A program made the position numbers and the translations under genes. DNA of 64,000 nt from an uncultured Clostridia bacterium (GTDB taxonomy: Bacteria > Bacillota > Clostridia > Christensenellales > Borkfalkiaceae), in assembly GCA_947595585.1 (NCBI GenBank), contig CANQET010000004.1, positions 1 to 64,000 of the forward strand, given 5' to 3'. How positions within the stretch are numbered: position 1 is the first letter of the stretch; the number at the start of each line of letters is the position of its first letter. Of the stretch, positions 1 through 9,676 are shown piece by piece. A model generated the notes under the pieces. The model searched no databases, had not been told where the DNA came from, and worked only from the letters and a program-made list of their open reading frames with translations.

Positions 1-884
1 TTCTCGCCAATGTGCGGTGTTACACCGTCTTGACCGTCTTTTCCGTCAGCACCCGTGTCGCCCTTCTCACCTTTTTCGCCTTGGGCCCCGTCTTTTCCGT
101 CGGCACCCTGTGCTTTTATGCCAGTATCCTTTTCGCCGATAAACCAATTACCGTTTTCACCAATGTGAGGTGTAAGACCGTCTACGCCATCTTTACCATC
201 TTGCCCGTCGGCACCATCTTTCCCATCTACACCTTCAGCTTTAATGCCAGTGTCTTTCTCGCCAATAAACCAATTTCCGTTCTCACCGATGTGGGGCGTG
301 AGACCATCCTTGCCGTCTACACCGTCGGCACCGTCCTTACCGTCTTGGCCGTCTTTACCGTCTTTACCGTCTTGCCCGTCGGCACCGTCTTTCCCGTCGG
401 TGCCTTGTGCTTTAATCCCCGTATCTTTCTCGCCAATGAACCAGTTGCCGTTCTCACCGATATGCGGCGTGAGGCCATCGGCACCGTCTTTACCGTCTTT
501 GCCGTCTTGGCCGTCGACGCCGGGATCGCCCTTGTCGCCCTTTTCACCCTGTTCACCGGGATCGCCCTTGTCACCTTTTGGACCTTGGACGTTGCCGCAA
601 GAGACGGAACTTCCATCGGTAAAATGTACGACGAGGTCGCCGTTTTGCTCCACGGTCACGCTTTCGATCCCGATGCCGTAGCCCCGTTCCCCGCTGAGCG
701 CAACGAGAAAATCGTCGTAGGTACCCCCGTATCCGCACGCGCACGCCGCACGATACGCTTCCTCAGGCGTGTAGACCGTCTTCTTCGTACACGTCGATAA
801 AATCGACGAGACGACAATACCCAACACAGCGAGCACTAACCCCGCAAGCAGCACGATAAGCGCCTTGATTTTTGCTGAACTCAT
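1..884 (-). CDS. Collagen-like repeat surface protein, N-terminal part (runs off the window)
   Basis: Reading from the ATG at 884 towards base 1, the frame stays open to the window edge. The N-terminus is a short cytosolic stretch followed by one hydrophobic segment (about residues 8-27), then a conserved YTPEEAYRAAC region. From about residue 95 it becomes collagen-like Gly-X-Y triplets, mostly DGK, DGQ, DGA and EKG. These are interrupted by recurring non-collagen modules of the type TPHIGENGNWFIGEKDTGIKA, seen near bases 1-30, 120-185, 240-305 and 410-480. Such proteins form trimeric stalks on bacterial surfaces. A strong Shine-Dalgarno (GGGAGGGG) precedes the ATG. The 3' end is missing, so an anchor cannot be judged. 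A phage tail-fibre role is the main alternative, but no phage genes are nearby. Confidence 0.8.
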   Translation of the reverse strand, partial: MSSAKIKALIVLLAGLVLAVLGIVVSSILSTCTKKTVYTPEEAYRAACACGYGGTYDDFLVALSGERGYGIGIESVTVEQNGDLVVHFTDGSSVSCGNVQGPKGDKGDPGEQGEKGDKGDPGVDGQDGKDGKDGADGLTPHIGENGNWFIGEKDTGIKAQGTDGKDGADGQDGKDGKDGQDGKDGADGVDGKDGLTPHIGENGNWFIGEKDTGIKAEGVDGKDGADGQDGKDGVDGLTPHIGENGNWFIGEKDTGIKAQGADGKDGAQGEKGEKGDTGADGKDGQDGVTPHIGE

Positions 885-916
885 AATTCCCCTCCCAAAG
901 AGTCTTTGCGAAGAAA

Positions 917-956
917 ATTATATCACATCTTTTCAAAAATGTTCACCTTTTGGTGA
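917..956 (-). promoter_or_regulatory. Promoter and palindromic operator of the collagen-like gene
   Basis: On the minus strand a TGAACA -35 box (940-945) and a perfect TATAAT -10 box (917-922) are separated by 17 bp. A perfect palindrome, TCACC-TTTT-GGTGA (943-956), overlaps the -35 box and could bind a dimeric regulator. The same promoter and palindrome recur at 27065-27104. Confidence 0.7.
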
Positions 957-1043
957 GATTTTTCAGCAAAATTCATAAAATTTTTTTGGGCACTCTGCTC
1001 TACGCCCCCTTCTCGGCTCCTAACGCCCTCTTCTATGAGTTGT

Positions 1044-1236
1044 ACAACTCTTAAACGGCGGGAAAGACCGCAGAAAAGATAACGTTATGGCAAAGGAGAA
1101 GCGCTTCTATTTATCATAACCAAACTGAAGGCGGAAAGCAAGCGATTCCCGAAAAAGATTTTTGATGGAATAAAGGAAATGGGAAATTTGAAAGGGATAA
1201 GGGAAAAAGGGAAAGAGGGAAAGAGAAAAGAGAAAA
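1044..1236. other. Gene-free spacer, A/G-rich
   Basis: Between the duplicated upstream region of the collagen-like gene and the terminator at 1237. The plus strand is very purine-rich from about 1160 to 1236 (runs such as GGGAAAAAGGGAAAGAGGG). I see no gene, RNA or clear promoter in it. Confidence 0.5.
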
Positions 1237-1273
1237 GGGCGAGCGACAAAGCGCTCGCCCTTCCTTTTTTTTT
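1237..1273. terminator. Likely bidirectional terminator
   Basis: A 9-bp GC-rich stem, GGGCGAGCG (1237-1245) paired with CGCTCGCCC (1252-1260), is followed on the plus strand by TTCC and nine T, and on the minus strand by TTTTCTCTTTTCT. For the minus-strand gene ending at 1283 it lies directly downstream of the stop codon. Confidence 0.75.
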
Positions 1274-1282
1274 GGGGGGGGA

Positions 1283-4200
1283 TTATTCTTTTAACGTTGT
1301 ACCATTCGTTGACCAAGAACCACCAAGCCTATAGCCGCCATTCGTTAATTCTCCAGTTACCGCATATTCATTCCCCGGCACCAAGGGATTCTTCGAGGCG
1401 GAATAAGTGTGCGTCCCATTTGCATTTGAAGAGAGCAAAGGTTCATTGCAACCGCTAATAGTAATTGTGATTTCCCAATTGTCTATTTGTTTGCCACACA
1501 GATAGATTTCTTTTACCAAGGTCTGAGTTGTATCAGTCTTTCCATGATATTTTTCTTCGCCCTTGACTTTAATAATGCATTCGATTACACCGTCATGTGT
1601 GCCCGAGTAAGATCCCACACTGAAACTATCTTTCAAATTAACTTTTATCACAGCCTTCTTCGCCAATTTAGGTTTCAACACCACGGCATCTTGATATGCA
1701 TCTTTATCCGCTTGATCGAGGGTATATACTCCACCGGCCTCAACCGCTTTCCCGTTCACGGTCCAACCATAGAAGTATTGATCGAATGTCACATCTTCAT
1801 CGTTGGTAGCATATACGGCATTATAATAATCCGAGAATTGCATGGTGGTTGTATTGGGCACGGTAATCGCCGCATCACCATAATACCAACCTGCAGAGTA
1901 TTCGTAGGACTTACCGTTTACTTCATCGGCTTTGAAAATAACCTGGGTCTTATTTTCCCACTTGGCATACAAGTCCGTATCCCCTGTCAAAGTACCGCTA
2001 AATTTCTCTGTGCAGCCGGAATCCGTGAACCACCCCACGAAGTAACGCTGATATGTTGTATCGCTATTCTTCGTAGTGAGGTCGGGCGCTTTCCAACTTG
2101 TATTTGTAGACAGAACCGTCTCCGACGAAGAATCGGCGTACTCATCGGAATTATAATGATACGTAACGGTAAATGCTTCCGTTCCTGCGGGATACCATCT
2201 GCCGTACAGGGTCAAACCCGTGTAGCTCCCGTCTTTATCTTTCAAAATCTCTTGTCCGTTGATAGAGTTCACGGACGTCGTAAACGAATCATCAAGATAC
2301 CACGCATCGAACACCAATTCGCCGTCTTTCGGTTCTTGAAGTTGGATAGTGCTTTCTATGTTAAACGTTGCGGGATTCTCGTTCGTAATAGGATCACCCG
2401 TTGCCGCCGCCTCGCCTACATAATTATCCATATCATAGGTTATATTATAATCTTTTGGCGTCCACTTGGCATAGAGGTCGAGCTGTCCGCCGCCCAAGAC
2501 GGTGACGGTAGCGTTTATAAGTTCGCCGTCGGCATCGATGACCGGTGTGCCGTCGAAAAACGTCCACCCGCCAAAATTATAGTGTGTTCTGCTTACATTC
2601 GGAGACGTCACTTTCGATGCCCAATCGGAATAGGCGGCCCCCAACAAAACATCATTGTTTACTATCTGTGAAATGCTTTCGCCTGTAATGCCTGTTACAT
2701 TCTCGCCGTTTGCATGATAATTGATAGTATAGCTTGTCGGTGCACGCCATGCGCCTTGTAGATAATTATAGGTGACGTTTTGCACAAAATTACCGTCTCC
2801 CTTGCCGCCCGCTTGCCCGAGCATGCCATGGGCATTCACAGTTGTAACGGTACCCGTGAAGGTAGTTACGAGACTTGCATCGACTAAAAAATCTTGCTGA
2901 ACATTAAATGTTCCTGTTCCACCTATGTATCCAGTATTACTATTCGTAGCGCTGAAATTTAATACTGCCGAATCAGAACCGGTAATATTCCCTCCGAATT
3001 TTCCTTGCAAAGTCAACGAACAATTTGCACCAACCTTCACTTCACTGTTCCCATAACAGATGATCCCGTCCTCTGTATTTGTAGCGGTGAATTTCGCCTT
3101 CTCTGTTAATTGAAGGGTAGCTCCATCCATAAATTCATAGCCGTATGCAGAAGTTGAATCGCCGCCCGATAAAATCAAATCGAAATGAGAGGGGATCGGG
3201 AACTTGATTTTTGCCGTACTCATCTGCACCGTTGCGGGCGCAACAGTCATATTCAGTGCAACATAACCGCCCTCAAAACCATTCGAAATTGTTATTACCT
3301 CACGTGATTTCTCAACCTTCTTTTCAAAAGTTGAACCATTTTTAAGACGGAACAGCCCATTTGTCCCTGATGTGCTGCCAACGATCGTTAATTCCGCAAC
3401 GGACAATCTTGCCTTGATCGTGATGCCCATTGCCGTTTTTTCACCAGTATAAATTCTTACATCACCTTGATAAACGGTACCCGATGAAATACTAAGCGTG
3501 GGACCGTTGATCGCTTGCAGTTTATAATCTTCAAAGGGAAATTCGTTAGGATTATCTGCGGTGATGTTGAGACCAGAACCTATAGAGCTACCTATCCATT
3601 GGCTCCAATCCCCCATGAAACGGCCGGCAGCACTGGAACCACCCGGCCAATCTACAATTTCCATACGCTCGAGAACAGTTCCGTTTGTCGCATTGACGAT
3701 TCCCGTTCCCGTAATATTGCCATAGACTTTTAATGTGTTTGTGGAAACAAGCGTTGCCTGCTCCCCACTCAATACTAACTCGGCATAGCCGCCTGAAATA
3801 CCCCCTTGCGGCTTCTCTGTATTCGTTCTGCCTGTCAGACCGCCAACTACCAATGTTCCTTCATTTTTCAATTCAATTTGGTTCGGAACCGTTAAAGACA
3901 AAAAACGCACAGGACTATAAGCCGAAGGCATTCCTTGCGGCTCTTCGCCTCCGGCGTGAAAACCCGTCGTATCCTCTGCGCTGTACGGCAATAATAATGT
4001 TTCGCCGCTTGAAACGGTATAATTCCCATTCCCCATTGAATATCCGGCGAGGGAAGCAACGCTTGTGCCCGCAAAAGAAGTATCATGTTTTACGGTCGCA
4101 TTGCCGTTTTGTGCCAATGCGTCTTCAATGGTATAGAGGGTGCCGTTTACATCTACTGTTTTGTATTTGAACAGTAGCTCCCTAAATGTTGCATATGACC

Positions 4201-4696
4201 CGTCCAAATAAATATAGTCATTGCTCGCTTGATTTTGGTTCCAACCTTCCAAATGATCTACATCGGGATAGGTGCCAACAATCGCATATTGATCATCGAT
4301 ATTGATCGTAACGCCGGAAATCTGATACGTGCTTCCGACGGTTACGGTATTTTTCTCAACTTTTAAGTCTGTTCCATTGGAAACGGATAGACTATAGGTG
4401 ATTTGAATTGACGAGGTTAAATCTATTACTTGCTTCGCGGTTGGATCATAAAATTCAAATTTTAAGTCGTGTGAACTTACTTTCTCTTTATCGGAAATAT
4501 CTGTCAAATTGATCCCCGATTCCGTATAATCCGCTTCCAAAACGCGCTTTATGTAAACCGGCGTCTGCTTGTTTTCTGCCCAATGGGGTTCAAAAGATGT
4601 GGGGCTGGAGATGATCCATGTGGAAGCGCCGACCGCGCAAAGCAGGGCCGTGAGAAGCGTGAGAAGGATGATGAGGTATTTTCTCGTACGATTCAT
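1283..4696 (-). CDS. Large secreted protein with InlB B-type repeats
   Basis: This is a 1137-residue exported protein. It opens with a basic N-terminus and a signal-peptide-like hydrophobic segment (about residues 7-25) ending in GASTW, resembling the GFASW ends of the two TasA-like proteins nearby. The middle is threonine-, serine- and glycine-rich beta-structure of unknown fold. From about residue 660 it carries at least three repeats ending in LYAKW or LYGRW with internal FGGW/FDAWY/FVGW motifs. These are Listeria-Bacteroides (InlB B, Flg_new) repeats, associated with adhesion. No LPxTG motif or C-terminal membrane helix is visible, so retention on the wall would need another mechanism. 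The start lies 9 bases after the stop of the upstream TasA-like gene, so the two are probably co-transcribed. Confidence 0.8.
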   Translation of the reverse strand: MNRTRKYLIILLTLLTALLCAVGASTWIISSPTSFEPHWAENKQTPVYIKRVLEADYTESGINLTDISDKEKVSSHDLKFEFYDPTAKQVIDLTSSIQITYSLSVSNGTDLKVEKNTVTVGSTYQISGVTINIDDQYAIVGTYPDVDHLEGWNQNQASNDYIYLDGSYATFRELLFKYKTVDVNGTLYTIEDALAQNGNATVKHDTSFAGTSVASLAGYSMGNGNYTVSSGETLLLPYSAEDTTGFHAGGEEPQGMPSAYSPVRFLSLTVPNQIELKNEGTLVVGGLTGRTNTEKPQGGISGGYAELVLSGEQATLVSTNTLKVYGNITGTGIVNATNGTVLERMEIVDWPGGSSAAGRFMGDWSQWIGSSIGSGLNITADNPNEFPFEDYKLQAINGPTLSISSGTVYQGDVRIYTGEKTAMGITIKARLSVAELTIVGSTSGTNGLFRLKNGSTFEKKVEKSREVITISNGFEGGYVALNMTVAPATVQMSTAKIKFPIPSHFDLILSGGDSTSAYGYEFMDGATLQLTEKAKFTATNTEDGIICYGNSEVKVGANCSLTLQGKFGGNITGSDSAVLNFSATNSNTGYIGGTGTFNVQQDFLVDASLVTTFTGTVTTVNAHGMLGQAGGKGDGNFVQNVTYNYLQGAWRAPTSYTINYHANGENVTGITGESISQIVNNDVLLGAAYSDWASKVTSPNVSRTHYNFGGWTFFDGTPVIDADGELINATVTVLGGGQLDLYAKWTPKDYNITYDMDNYVGEAAATGDPITNENPATFNIESTIQLQEPKDGELVFDAWYLDDSFTTSVNSINGQEILKDKDGSYTGLTLYGRWYPAGTEAFTVTYHYNSDEYADSSSETVLSTNTSWKAPDLTTKNSDTTYQRYFVGWFTDSGCTEKFSGTLTGDTDLYAKWENKTQVIFKADEVNGKSYEYSAGWYYGDAAITVPNTTTMQFSDYYNAVYATNDEDVTFDQYFYGWTVNGKAVEAGGVYTLDQADKDAYQDAVVLKPKLAKKAVIKVNLKDSFSVGSYSGTHDGVIECIIKVKGEEKYHGKTDTTQTLVKEIYLCGKQIDNWEITITISGCNEPLLSSNANGTHTYSASKNPLVPGNEYAVTGELTNGGYRLGGSWSTNGTTLKE

Positions 4697-4705
4697 TGCG
4701 TCTCC

Positions 4706-5356
4706 TTATTCGCCGTTTGAGACGGCGACGACGAGGGAAAACGGGTTTTTGAAGGTCGTCTCTTCCGCAGTGGCGCCCGATGTTACAGCTAAGACTTCAT
4801 ACAAATTCGTGTAATTATCGCCTGTATGTTTGAACATGAACTTGCCTTTCAGGGCATTTGCCTGCCCAATCACTGATTTGGCGTTTCCTACCGTAAACGA
4901 AAATTCTGCATGCGTGGAGGTGTAAATAGGTTCATCTACAGTTATTTCCGCACCCGACTCTATCATTTCGAATTCGATGTTACTGAATAATGCCTCTTTC
5001 GCATCTTCTTGCAAGCTTTCGGTTACACCATTTTTGAATGTTAAGGTGAGCTTTACGATTAGTTTGTTTGTGGCGTTGACAAAGTCCTCAAATGTATTAT
5101 TGTCTTTGATCGTGAAAGAAACATCGCAAGTGTTCTTTTCGGGCTCAAACCTTTTCTCCGTTACGACGAAGTTTTCCGTAACGACCGTGACGGTTACATA
5201 ATCGTCGCTGACGATGATGTCTTCGGAGGAGAGGCTGCCCGTGGATTCTGCATTGATGTCGGTGCCGTCGTTGACGTACCACGAGGAAAAGCCCACGCAG
5301 ACGAGGGAACAGCAGGAAAGCACGGCGATGAGGCTTATGAGTGCTCTTTTGAACAT
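4706..5356 (-). CDS. TasA/camelysin-like SipW-type secreted protein
   Basis: A 216-residue protein with a hydrophobic N-terminus (about residues 4-24) ending in GFSSW, followed by a short spacer and a beta-rich domain. This arrangement, a long hydrophobic leader ending in a small-residue-W motif, is characteristic of TasA/camelysin-family proteins matured by SipW-type signal peptidases. It resembles the protein at 17183-17968, whose leader ends in GFASW. A clear AAAGGAGG Shine-Dalgarno precedes the ATG. The neighbouring signal peptidase at 15239-16258 is the obvious candidate maturase, and the downstream InlB-repeat protein may share the pathway. Family assignment rests on leader pattern, size and context; the mature sequence is diverged. 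Confidence 0.6.
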   Translation of the reverse strand: MFKRALISLIAVLSCCSLVCVGFSSWYVNDGTDINAESTGSLSSEDIIVSDDYVTVTVVTENFVVTEKRFEPEKNTCDVSFTIKDNNTFEDFVNATNKLIVKLTLTFKNGVTESLQEDAKEALFSNIEFEMIESGAEITVDEPIYTSTHAEFSFTVGNAKSVIGQANALKGKFMFKHTGDNYTNLYEVLAVTSGATAEETTFKNPFSLVVAVSNGE

Positions 5357-5370
5357 GGGTCTTCCTCCTT

Positions 5371-5950
5371 TTGATGGATTTGGGGGGTGAGATTTCTCGG
5401 CTACGCCTCGAAATGACGTGGAGTGGCAAGCTCGAAATGACGTGCTCCATTCATGGGCTTCGGCGGGGGCGACCTCATACCGAACGTAGCGAGGCTTCTA
5501 TTGTTTATCGAAGCACGGCACGAGCCGTTCGGCGAAGTAGGGCGGAGCCCGAGCGACCTCATACCGAGCGTAGCGAGCGTATCTTTAAGATCCACTCACT
5601 ACGCTACGCTCCGTTCGGGATGAGGGGTCGGACTGCGTAGGGGTTTTTCGACGCCCCACCCCCTTCATCCCCCTCCCACGGAGGGGGTAGGTGTGCGGTC
5701 CTCACATGGAGGGTAAGGCTAAGGCGAGACAAGGTTAAGGCTGAGGCGATTCTTCGACACGCCGCAAGGGCAGCGGCGGCTCAGAATGACGTATTTGGAA
5801 CGAGATTTCTCGGCTACGCCTCGAAATGACGTGGGGCGGCAAGCTCGAAATGACGTGGGCGGGGAGCTCTTGCCCCCTTTCGTCATTCGCTTTGCTCATG
5901 ACACTTTCCCCCCTACGGGGGGACAGCAAGGGATGAGCGGAGAAGGGCCC
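5371..5950. repeat. Intergenic dispersed-repeat cluster
   Basis: About 580 bases with no convincing gene. It contains two copies of a motif reading GAGATTTCTCGGCTACGCC then TCGAAATGACGT (5391-5417 and 5807-5833), each followed by AAGCTCGAAATGACGT. It also holds ATCTTAAAGATCCACTC and GTAGCGAG-type palindromic pieces (5480-5630), and the inverted repeat CCCTCCCACGGAGGGGG near 5672. The same vocabulary recurs at 18180-18960, so this is a dispersed non-coding repeat family of this genome. A promoter for the 5356 gene may be hidden here but I cannot identify one. Confidence 0.65.
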
Positions 5951-5952
5951 CG

Positions 5953-7077
5953 TCAGTCGTTGGGGATGAAGTGGGCGTAAAGGGTCATGTCGGAGAGGAT
6001 GGGCGTGAGGTCGGTGAAACGGCCCGCGTTGACGTTGACGGTGCCGTCTTCGTTGAGCTTCGTATACCATCCGTCGAAGGTGAAGCCCTCGCGCTCGGGC
6101 GTGGGGATCTCATAGCCCGAACGGTAGAAATAGGAGCCGTGGTTCATGACGATGGGCGTATCCATGAGGGTGCCGCTATCGATCATGAAGCGCACGACGT
6201 GGGTATCCGAGCGCTTATCGGAGAGGTCCATGATGACCGTCCAGCCCTCGTTATCCTTATGATAGATCTTATAGTTGAGGCGGTCGAAGTAGAAGTCGCC
6301 ATAGCTGCCCGCGTTGGGGGAAGGGGCGTCTTCGCCGACCGTCCAATTATTGACTTTGGGGATCCTCGTGGTGAGGGAAGTGCCGTCGGTGAGTTCGATA
6401 ACGAGGTAGACGTAGCTCGGGTCGCTTGCGGTGAGGTAGTTATCGACGCGGACGGAGGCGATGCCGACGCCCTGTTCGCCCTTATCGCCCTCGGGCATGG
6501 GGAATTCATAGACGACGGGCTCGCCGTCTTCCCCGGCTACGGCCATGGTGATGACGATGTAGGTGGTGCCTGTCTCTTCGTCGACGCGGGTGGTGATGCT
6601 CGTGATGCGGTCGCCGTCGATGCCGTTGTGGATGGTAAACTCGCTCGTATCGCCGTTGGAAAGGGTGATGGAGAGGCGGTAATCGCCCGTCTCCTCATCG
6701 AGTTCGCAGGTGAAATCGGTGGGGAAGACGCTGTTTTCGAAGGTGAATTCGGAGGGATCGCGGGTCTTATCGGTATAATTCACGGTGATCTTGATCCGAG
6801 CGCCGTCTTCGACGAGTTCGGCGGTGACATCGGAGATGCCGTTGCCCTCTTTGCCCTCTTCGCCGTTGGGAAGGAAGAACATGCTATCGGGGTATTCGTC
6901 GCCGACGTAATCGATGATGACGAGGATGCCCTCTCTCTCGTCCTGTGTGGCGGGACGGTAGTAGATATTTTCGATCTCGCGGCGCTCTTCTTCGGCGAAG
7001 AACGTGCACGCCGCGGCCGTAAGCAAGAGAATGCCGATGAGGATCGCGGAGAAGAGTTTTCCGATTTTTTTGATCAT
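5953..7077 (-). CDS. Lipoprotein with C-terminal InlB-type repeat
   Basis: A 374-residue protein with a type II signal peptide: basic start, hydrophobic core and lipobox LTAAAC (Cys about residue 24). It should be lipid-anchored on the outer face of the membrane. The middle contains acidic beta-strand repeats and short collagen-like pieces (GEEGKEGNGIS, GDKGEQGVGI). The C-terminus (about residues 310-374) has FTFDGWYT ending in LYAHF, one InlB B-type repeat. It is the last gene of the coupled operon that starts at 16985, only 15 bases after the beta-helix gene. Function is unknown; it could be the surface partner of the co-transcribed ABC system or a fibre-associated adhesin. Confidence 0.75.
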   Translation of the reverse strand: MIKKIGKLFSAILIGILLLTAAACTFFAEEERREIENIYYRPATQDEREGILVIIDYVGDEYPDSMFFLPNGEEGKEGNGISDVTAELVEDGARIKITVNYTDKTRDPSEFTFENSVFPTDFTCELDEETGDYRLSITLSNGDTSEFTIHNGIDGDRITSITTRVDEETGTTYIVITMAVAGEDGEPVVYEFPMPEGDKGEQGVGIASVRVDNYLTASDPSYVYLVIELTDGTSLTTRIPKVNNWTVGEDAPSPNAGSYGDFYFDRLNYKIYHKDNEGWTVIMDLSDKRSDTHVVRFMIDSGTLMDTPIVMNHGSYFYRSGYEIPTPEREGFTFDGWYTKLNEDGTVNVNAGRFTDLTPILSDMTLYAHFIPND

Positions 7078-7092
7078 GATGTGAGCTCCTTC

Positions 7093-9675
7093 TTATAGTT
7101 GGTTGCGGATGAGGTCGCGATAGTTGGGCGCGATCGGCTTTCCGTTCTCATCGAAAAGTCCTTCGGCGGAAGTCTCGAACTGGAAGCGGAAGGGCTCGAA
7201 GCCCGTGACCGCCGTGACCGTCTTCGTGAGGACTTCCTTCATGTATCTGATGAAGTCGCGGTTGGAGAGTACGCCGCTGAGGCCGCCGCTTGCGAGACCG
7301 GAGAGATCGAGCGTCGTCGTGAGGTTTAAGTAACTGTCGAGGAGGTCGACGTCGTAGGTTTGGGAGAGCACCTTGCTCTCGATGTTCTCCGAGGTGACGG
7401 AGGAAGCGTTTCGGCCGCCGCCGTAGTAAGCGACGGGGATGCTGATGTATTCCGTGGAAGTCTCGGTGCCCTCTTCATCGGCGGAGGTCATCGTATAGGT
7501 GAGACGTGCGCCGCGTGCGACCGAGGTGAGGATATCTTTGAGGGGGAAGATATCGTCGATCGTGATATCGAAGCTGCCCATATCGAGCCCGGCGACGAGA
7601 TCTGCGATGTGCTGATCGATGAGGCCCGAGATATCCCAATCGCGGAGGGACTTATAGTCGTAGAAGCGCGTATCGCCCGTGAGCTCCACGCTAACGGGGA
7701 GACTTGCCCCGGAGACGTTGTTGGGGAACATAGGGATTGCGGCATCGAGCATTCCGCCGAGGAGCCCCAAGATCCCGCTGATGAGCGACGGCGCATTGTT
7801 GTAGAGGAAGGGCCCGTTGAACATGTTGTTGACGCCGATGCTCGCGATGCCGCTGCGGTAGAACACGGTATCTTTGACGACGGTCGTGCCGTCGAACGTG
7901 CTGCCCACCGCATCCACCCGATCGAGCCCTCTCTGGATGGAGTGCAGTGCCGCCTTCATCTGCTGTTTTTGTGACTTGGGGTCGTATTTCGGGACTTCGG
8001 GCGGCTCGAGGACGTCGTTGAGGTCGGAGAATCCCGCCACGAAGAGGCTGAGGATCTGATCGCCCAAGATGGGGCCTTCGGGCGTCCCCGCGGCGAGATA
8101 ATCGGCCGTCGTCGCGGAGTAGGAGGAGCCGTCGAGCAGGGTGAAATCGTGGAGGGCGGAGTCGTCGGGCGAATTCTTCACATAGTTGTTGCTGCCCACT
8201 TCGAGCAGGAAGTTGCGGGACGTGCTCAAAATGCAGTTTTCGATCGTAAGCCCCTCGGAGCTGAAGCTGCGGAGGATGTTCTTGCCGTTTTGCAGGACGC
8301 AGTTCTTCACCGTCGTGCCGCTGCCGCGGACTTCGAGGACGGTCCCCGTGTAGTTGAGATTGGAGATGATGCGGCCGAAGTCGGCATTGGAGACCTTCAC
8401 GTCGTCGAAGAGGATGCCGTCGCCGTCGAGGTAGATGCCCGTGTTGTCCTGCCCGAAGGCGGTGACGAGGGGCGCCGTGCCGTTGGGATCGCCCAAAAGA
8501 TAGAAGGGCTTGGGGCCGCGGAAGAGATCGTCTTGGCCGAGGACGGCGATCTCATAGGTGCCGCCGTTTCCGTCCGACGTCTCGCGGCGGAGGGACGGGA
8601 AGCACAGATCGTGCAAATTCAGCCTGTAGCCGTTGCCGTAGAAATCCTTCTGTACGCGGAGCCCCGCGACGACATCGGCGTCGATCGGGCGGAAGCCGTT
8701 GCCGTCGGGCGTGCGGATCCATTCGTTCCACTGGTCGATGTATTCGTGGTTGTAGGTCGTCGGGAAGCGGTAGACTTCATCCGCAAAGCTCCCCTCTCCG
8801 CCGAAGCGGGTCACGTTGGAGGCCGTCTCGCCTTCGCAGTTGGCCGCAGATTCGAAATGTTTGCGGAGGACGACGATCTCCCCCTGCTCCGAACGGTTGG
8901 TGCAGGCGAGAAGATCTTCGTAGGTGTAGACGTTGACGCCCCCCGCGACGACCGTAAACACAAACGAGGCTGCGATATCGTCGTCGGCATTGCTGCGGAA
9001 GGCCACCTTGGTCGTACGGCCGTCCGGGAGGACGCCGCGGATGCGGATGGTCCCCTCCCCTTCCCGCATCTCCACGCGCACGTTGTCCGTGGAATTCACG
9101 CTGTCCCACACGATGGTCTTGAGGAGCTCGTCGTCGGAGACGGTGAGATCGAAGGGGATGGAGGCCTCGACCTTGGTGCCCGAGGCGGGATCGCGGTCGT
9201 ATTGGCCGTAGTAGAGCATCGGATCCACATTCTGCGCGGAGGCGTCCGTCTTGGTATTGATGACGAAGGCATTCCCCTGGTAGATGTAGGCCTGCATGCG
9301 CATGGGCGTGACGTTGCCCTTTTCGGTGCCGCAAGTGATCGTCACATAGCCCACCGAACGGGGAACGAGGTAGCTGTTGATGTTATCGGGGCTCTCGATC
9401 GCGGCATGGGGCTCTAAGGCGTCGTCGGCATTCTCCACCGACCACACGAGCCTGCTGCCCGCAGAGCCGAGGTCGGCGGCATTGGCGAGGATGCCCCGCG
9501 CTTCCAAAAGCTGCCGCCCGGCATCGAGGTTGAAGAGCTCGTTTTGGCGGTAATCCCACTCGATGCGGATGACGTCGTTATCGACGAGGTTGAAGGCGGC
9601 GTTGATCGTCACGATCCCGAAGAGCGAGACGAGGAAGGGAACGATCAACAGGATGGCAAGATTTCTCTTCTTCAT
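7093..9675 (-). CDS. Large exported protein with beta-helix-like repeats
   Basis: 860 residues. The N-terminus (MKKRNLAILL onward) is a signal peptide or signal anchor. Residues about 420-520 contain successive short strands of the kind VLEVRGSGTTVKNCVLQNG and GLTIENCILSTSRNF, the pattern of right-handed parallel beta-helices that present an elongated surface. The first 260 residues look like Ig-like or bacterial cell-surface beta domains. No catalytic motif of polysaccharide lyases is evident. The gene starts one base after the permease stop codon, so it is translationally coupled to the ABC transporter and is a plausible substrate or partner. I do not recognise a named family for the full length. 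Confidence 0.7.
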   Translation of the reverse strand: MKKRNLAILLIVPFLVSLFGIVTINAAFNLVDNDVIRIEWDYRQNELFNLDAGRQLLEARGILANAADLGSAGSRLVWSVENADDALEPHAAIESPDNINSYLVPRSVGYVTITCGTEKGNVTPMRMQAYIYQGNAFVINTKTDASAQNVDPMLYYGQYDRDPASGTKVEASIPFDLTVSDDELLKTIVWDSVNSTDNVRVEMREGEGTIRIRGVLPDGRTTKVAFRSNADDDIAASFVFTVVAGGVNVYTYEDLLACTNRSEQGEIVVLRKHFESAANCEGETASNVTRFGGEGSFADEVYRFPTTYNHEYIDQWNEWIRTPDGNGFRPIDADVVAGLRVQKDFYGNGYRLNLHDLCFPSLRRETSDGNGGTYEIAVLGQDDLFRGPKPFYLLGDPNGTAPLVTAFGQDNTGIYLDGDGILFDDVKVSNADFGRIISNLNYTGTVLEVRGSGTTVKNCVLQNGKNILRSFSSEGLTIENCILSTSRNFLLEVGSNNYVKNSPDDSALHDFTLLDGSSYSATTADYLAAGTPEGPILGDQILSLFVAGFSDLNDVLEPPEVPKYDPKSQKQQMKAALHSIQRGLDRVDAVGSTFDGTTVVKDTVFYRSGIASIGVNNMFNGPFLYNNAPSLISGILGLLGGMLDAAIPMFPNNVSGASLPVSVELTGDTRFYDYKSLRDWDISGLIDQHIADLVAGLDMGSFDITIDDIFPLKDILTSVARGARLTYTMTSADEEGTETSTEYISIPVAYYGGGRNASSVTSENIESKVLSQTYDVDLLDSYLNLTTTLDLSGLASGGLSGVLSNRDFIRYMKEVLTKTVTAVTGFEPFRFQFETSAEGLFDENGKPIAPNYRDLIRNQL

Positions 9676-9676
9676 A

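Noticed and set aside
1-500. CRISPR-like periodicity at the window start
   Set aside because: The repeats are in-frame, unequal in spacing and encode collagen-type modules; there are no unique spacers and no cas genes.
12-800. Plus-strand open frames over the collagen repeats
   Set aside because: Read in reverse, the GxY repeats yield Val/Phe/Thr-rich repeats; the minus strand has promoter, ribosome site and a sensible protein.
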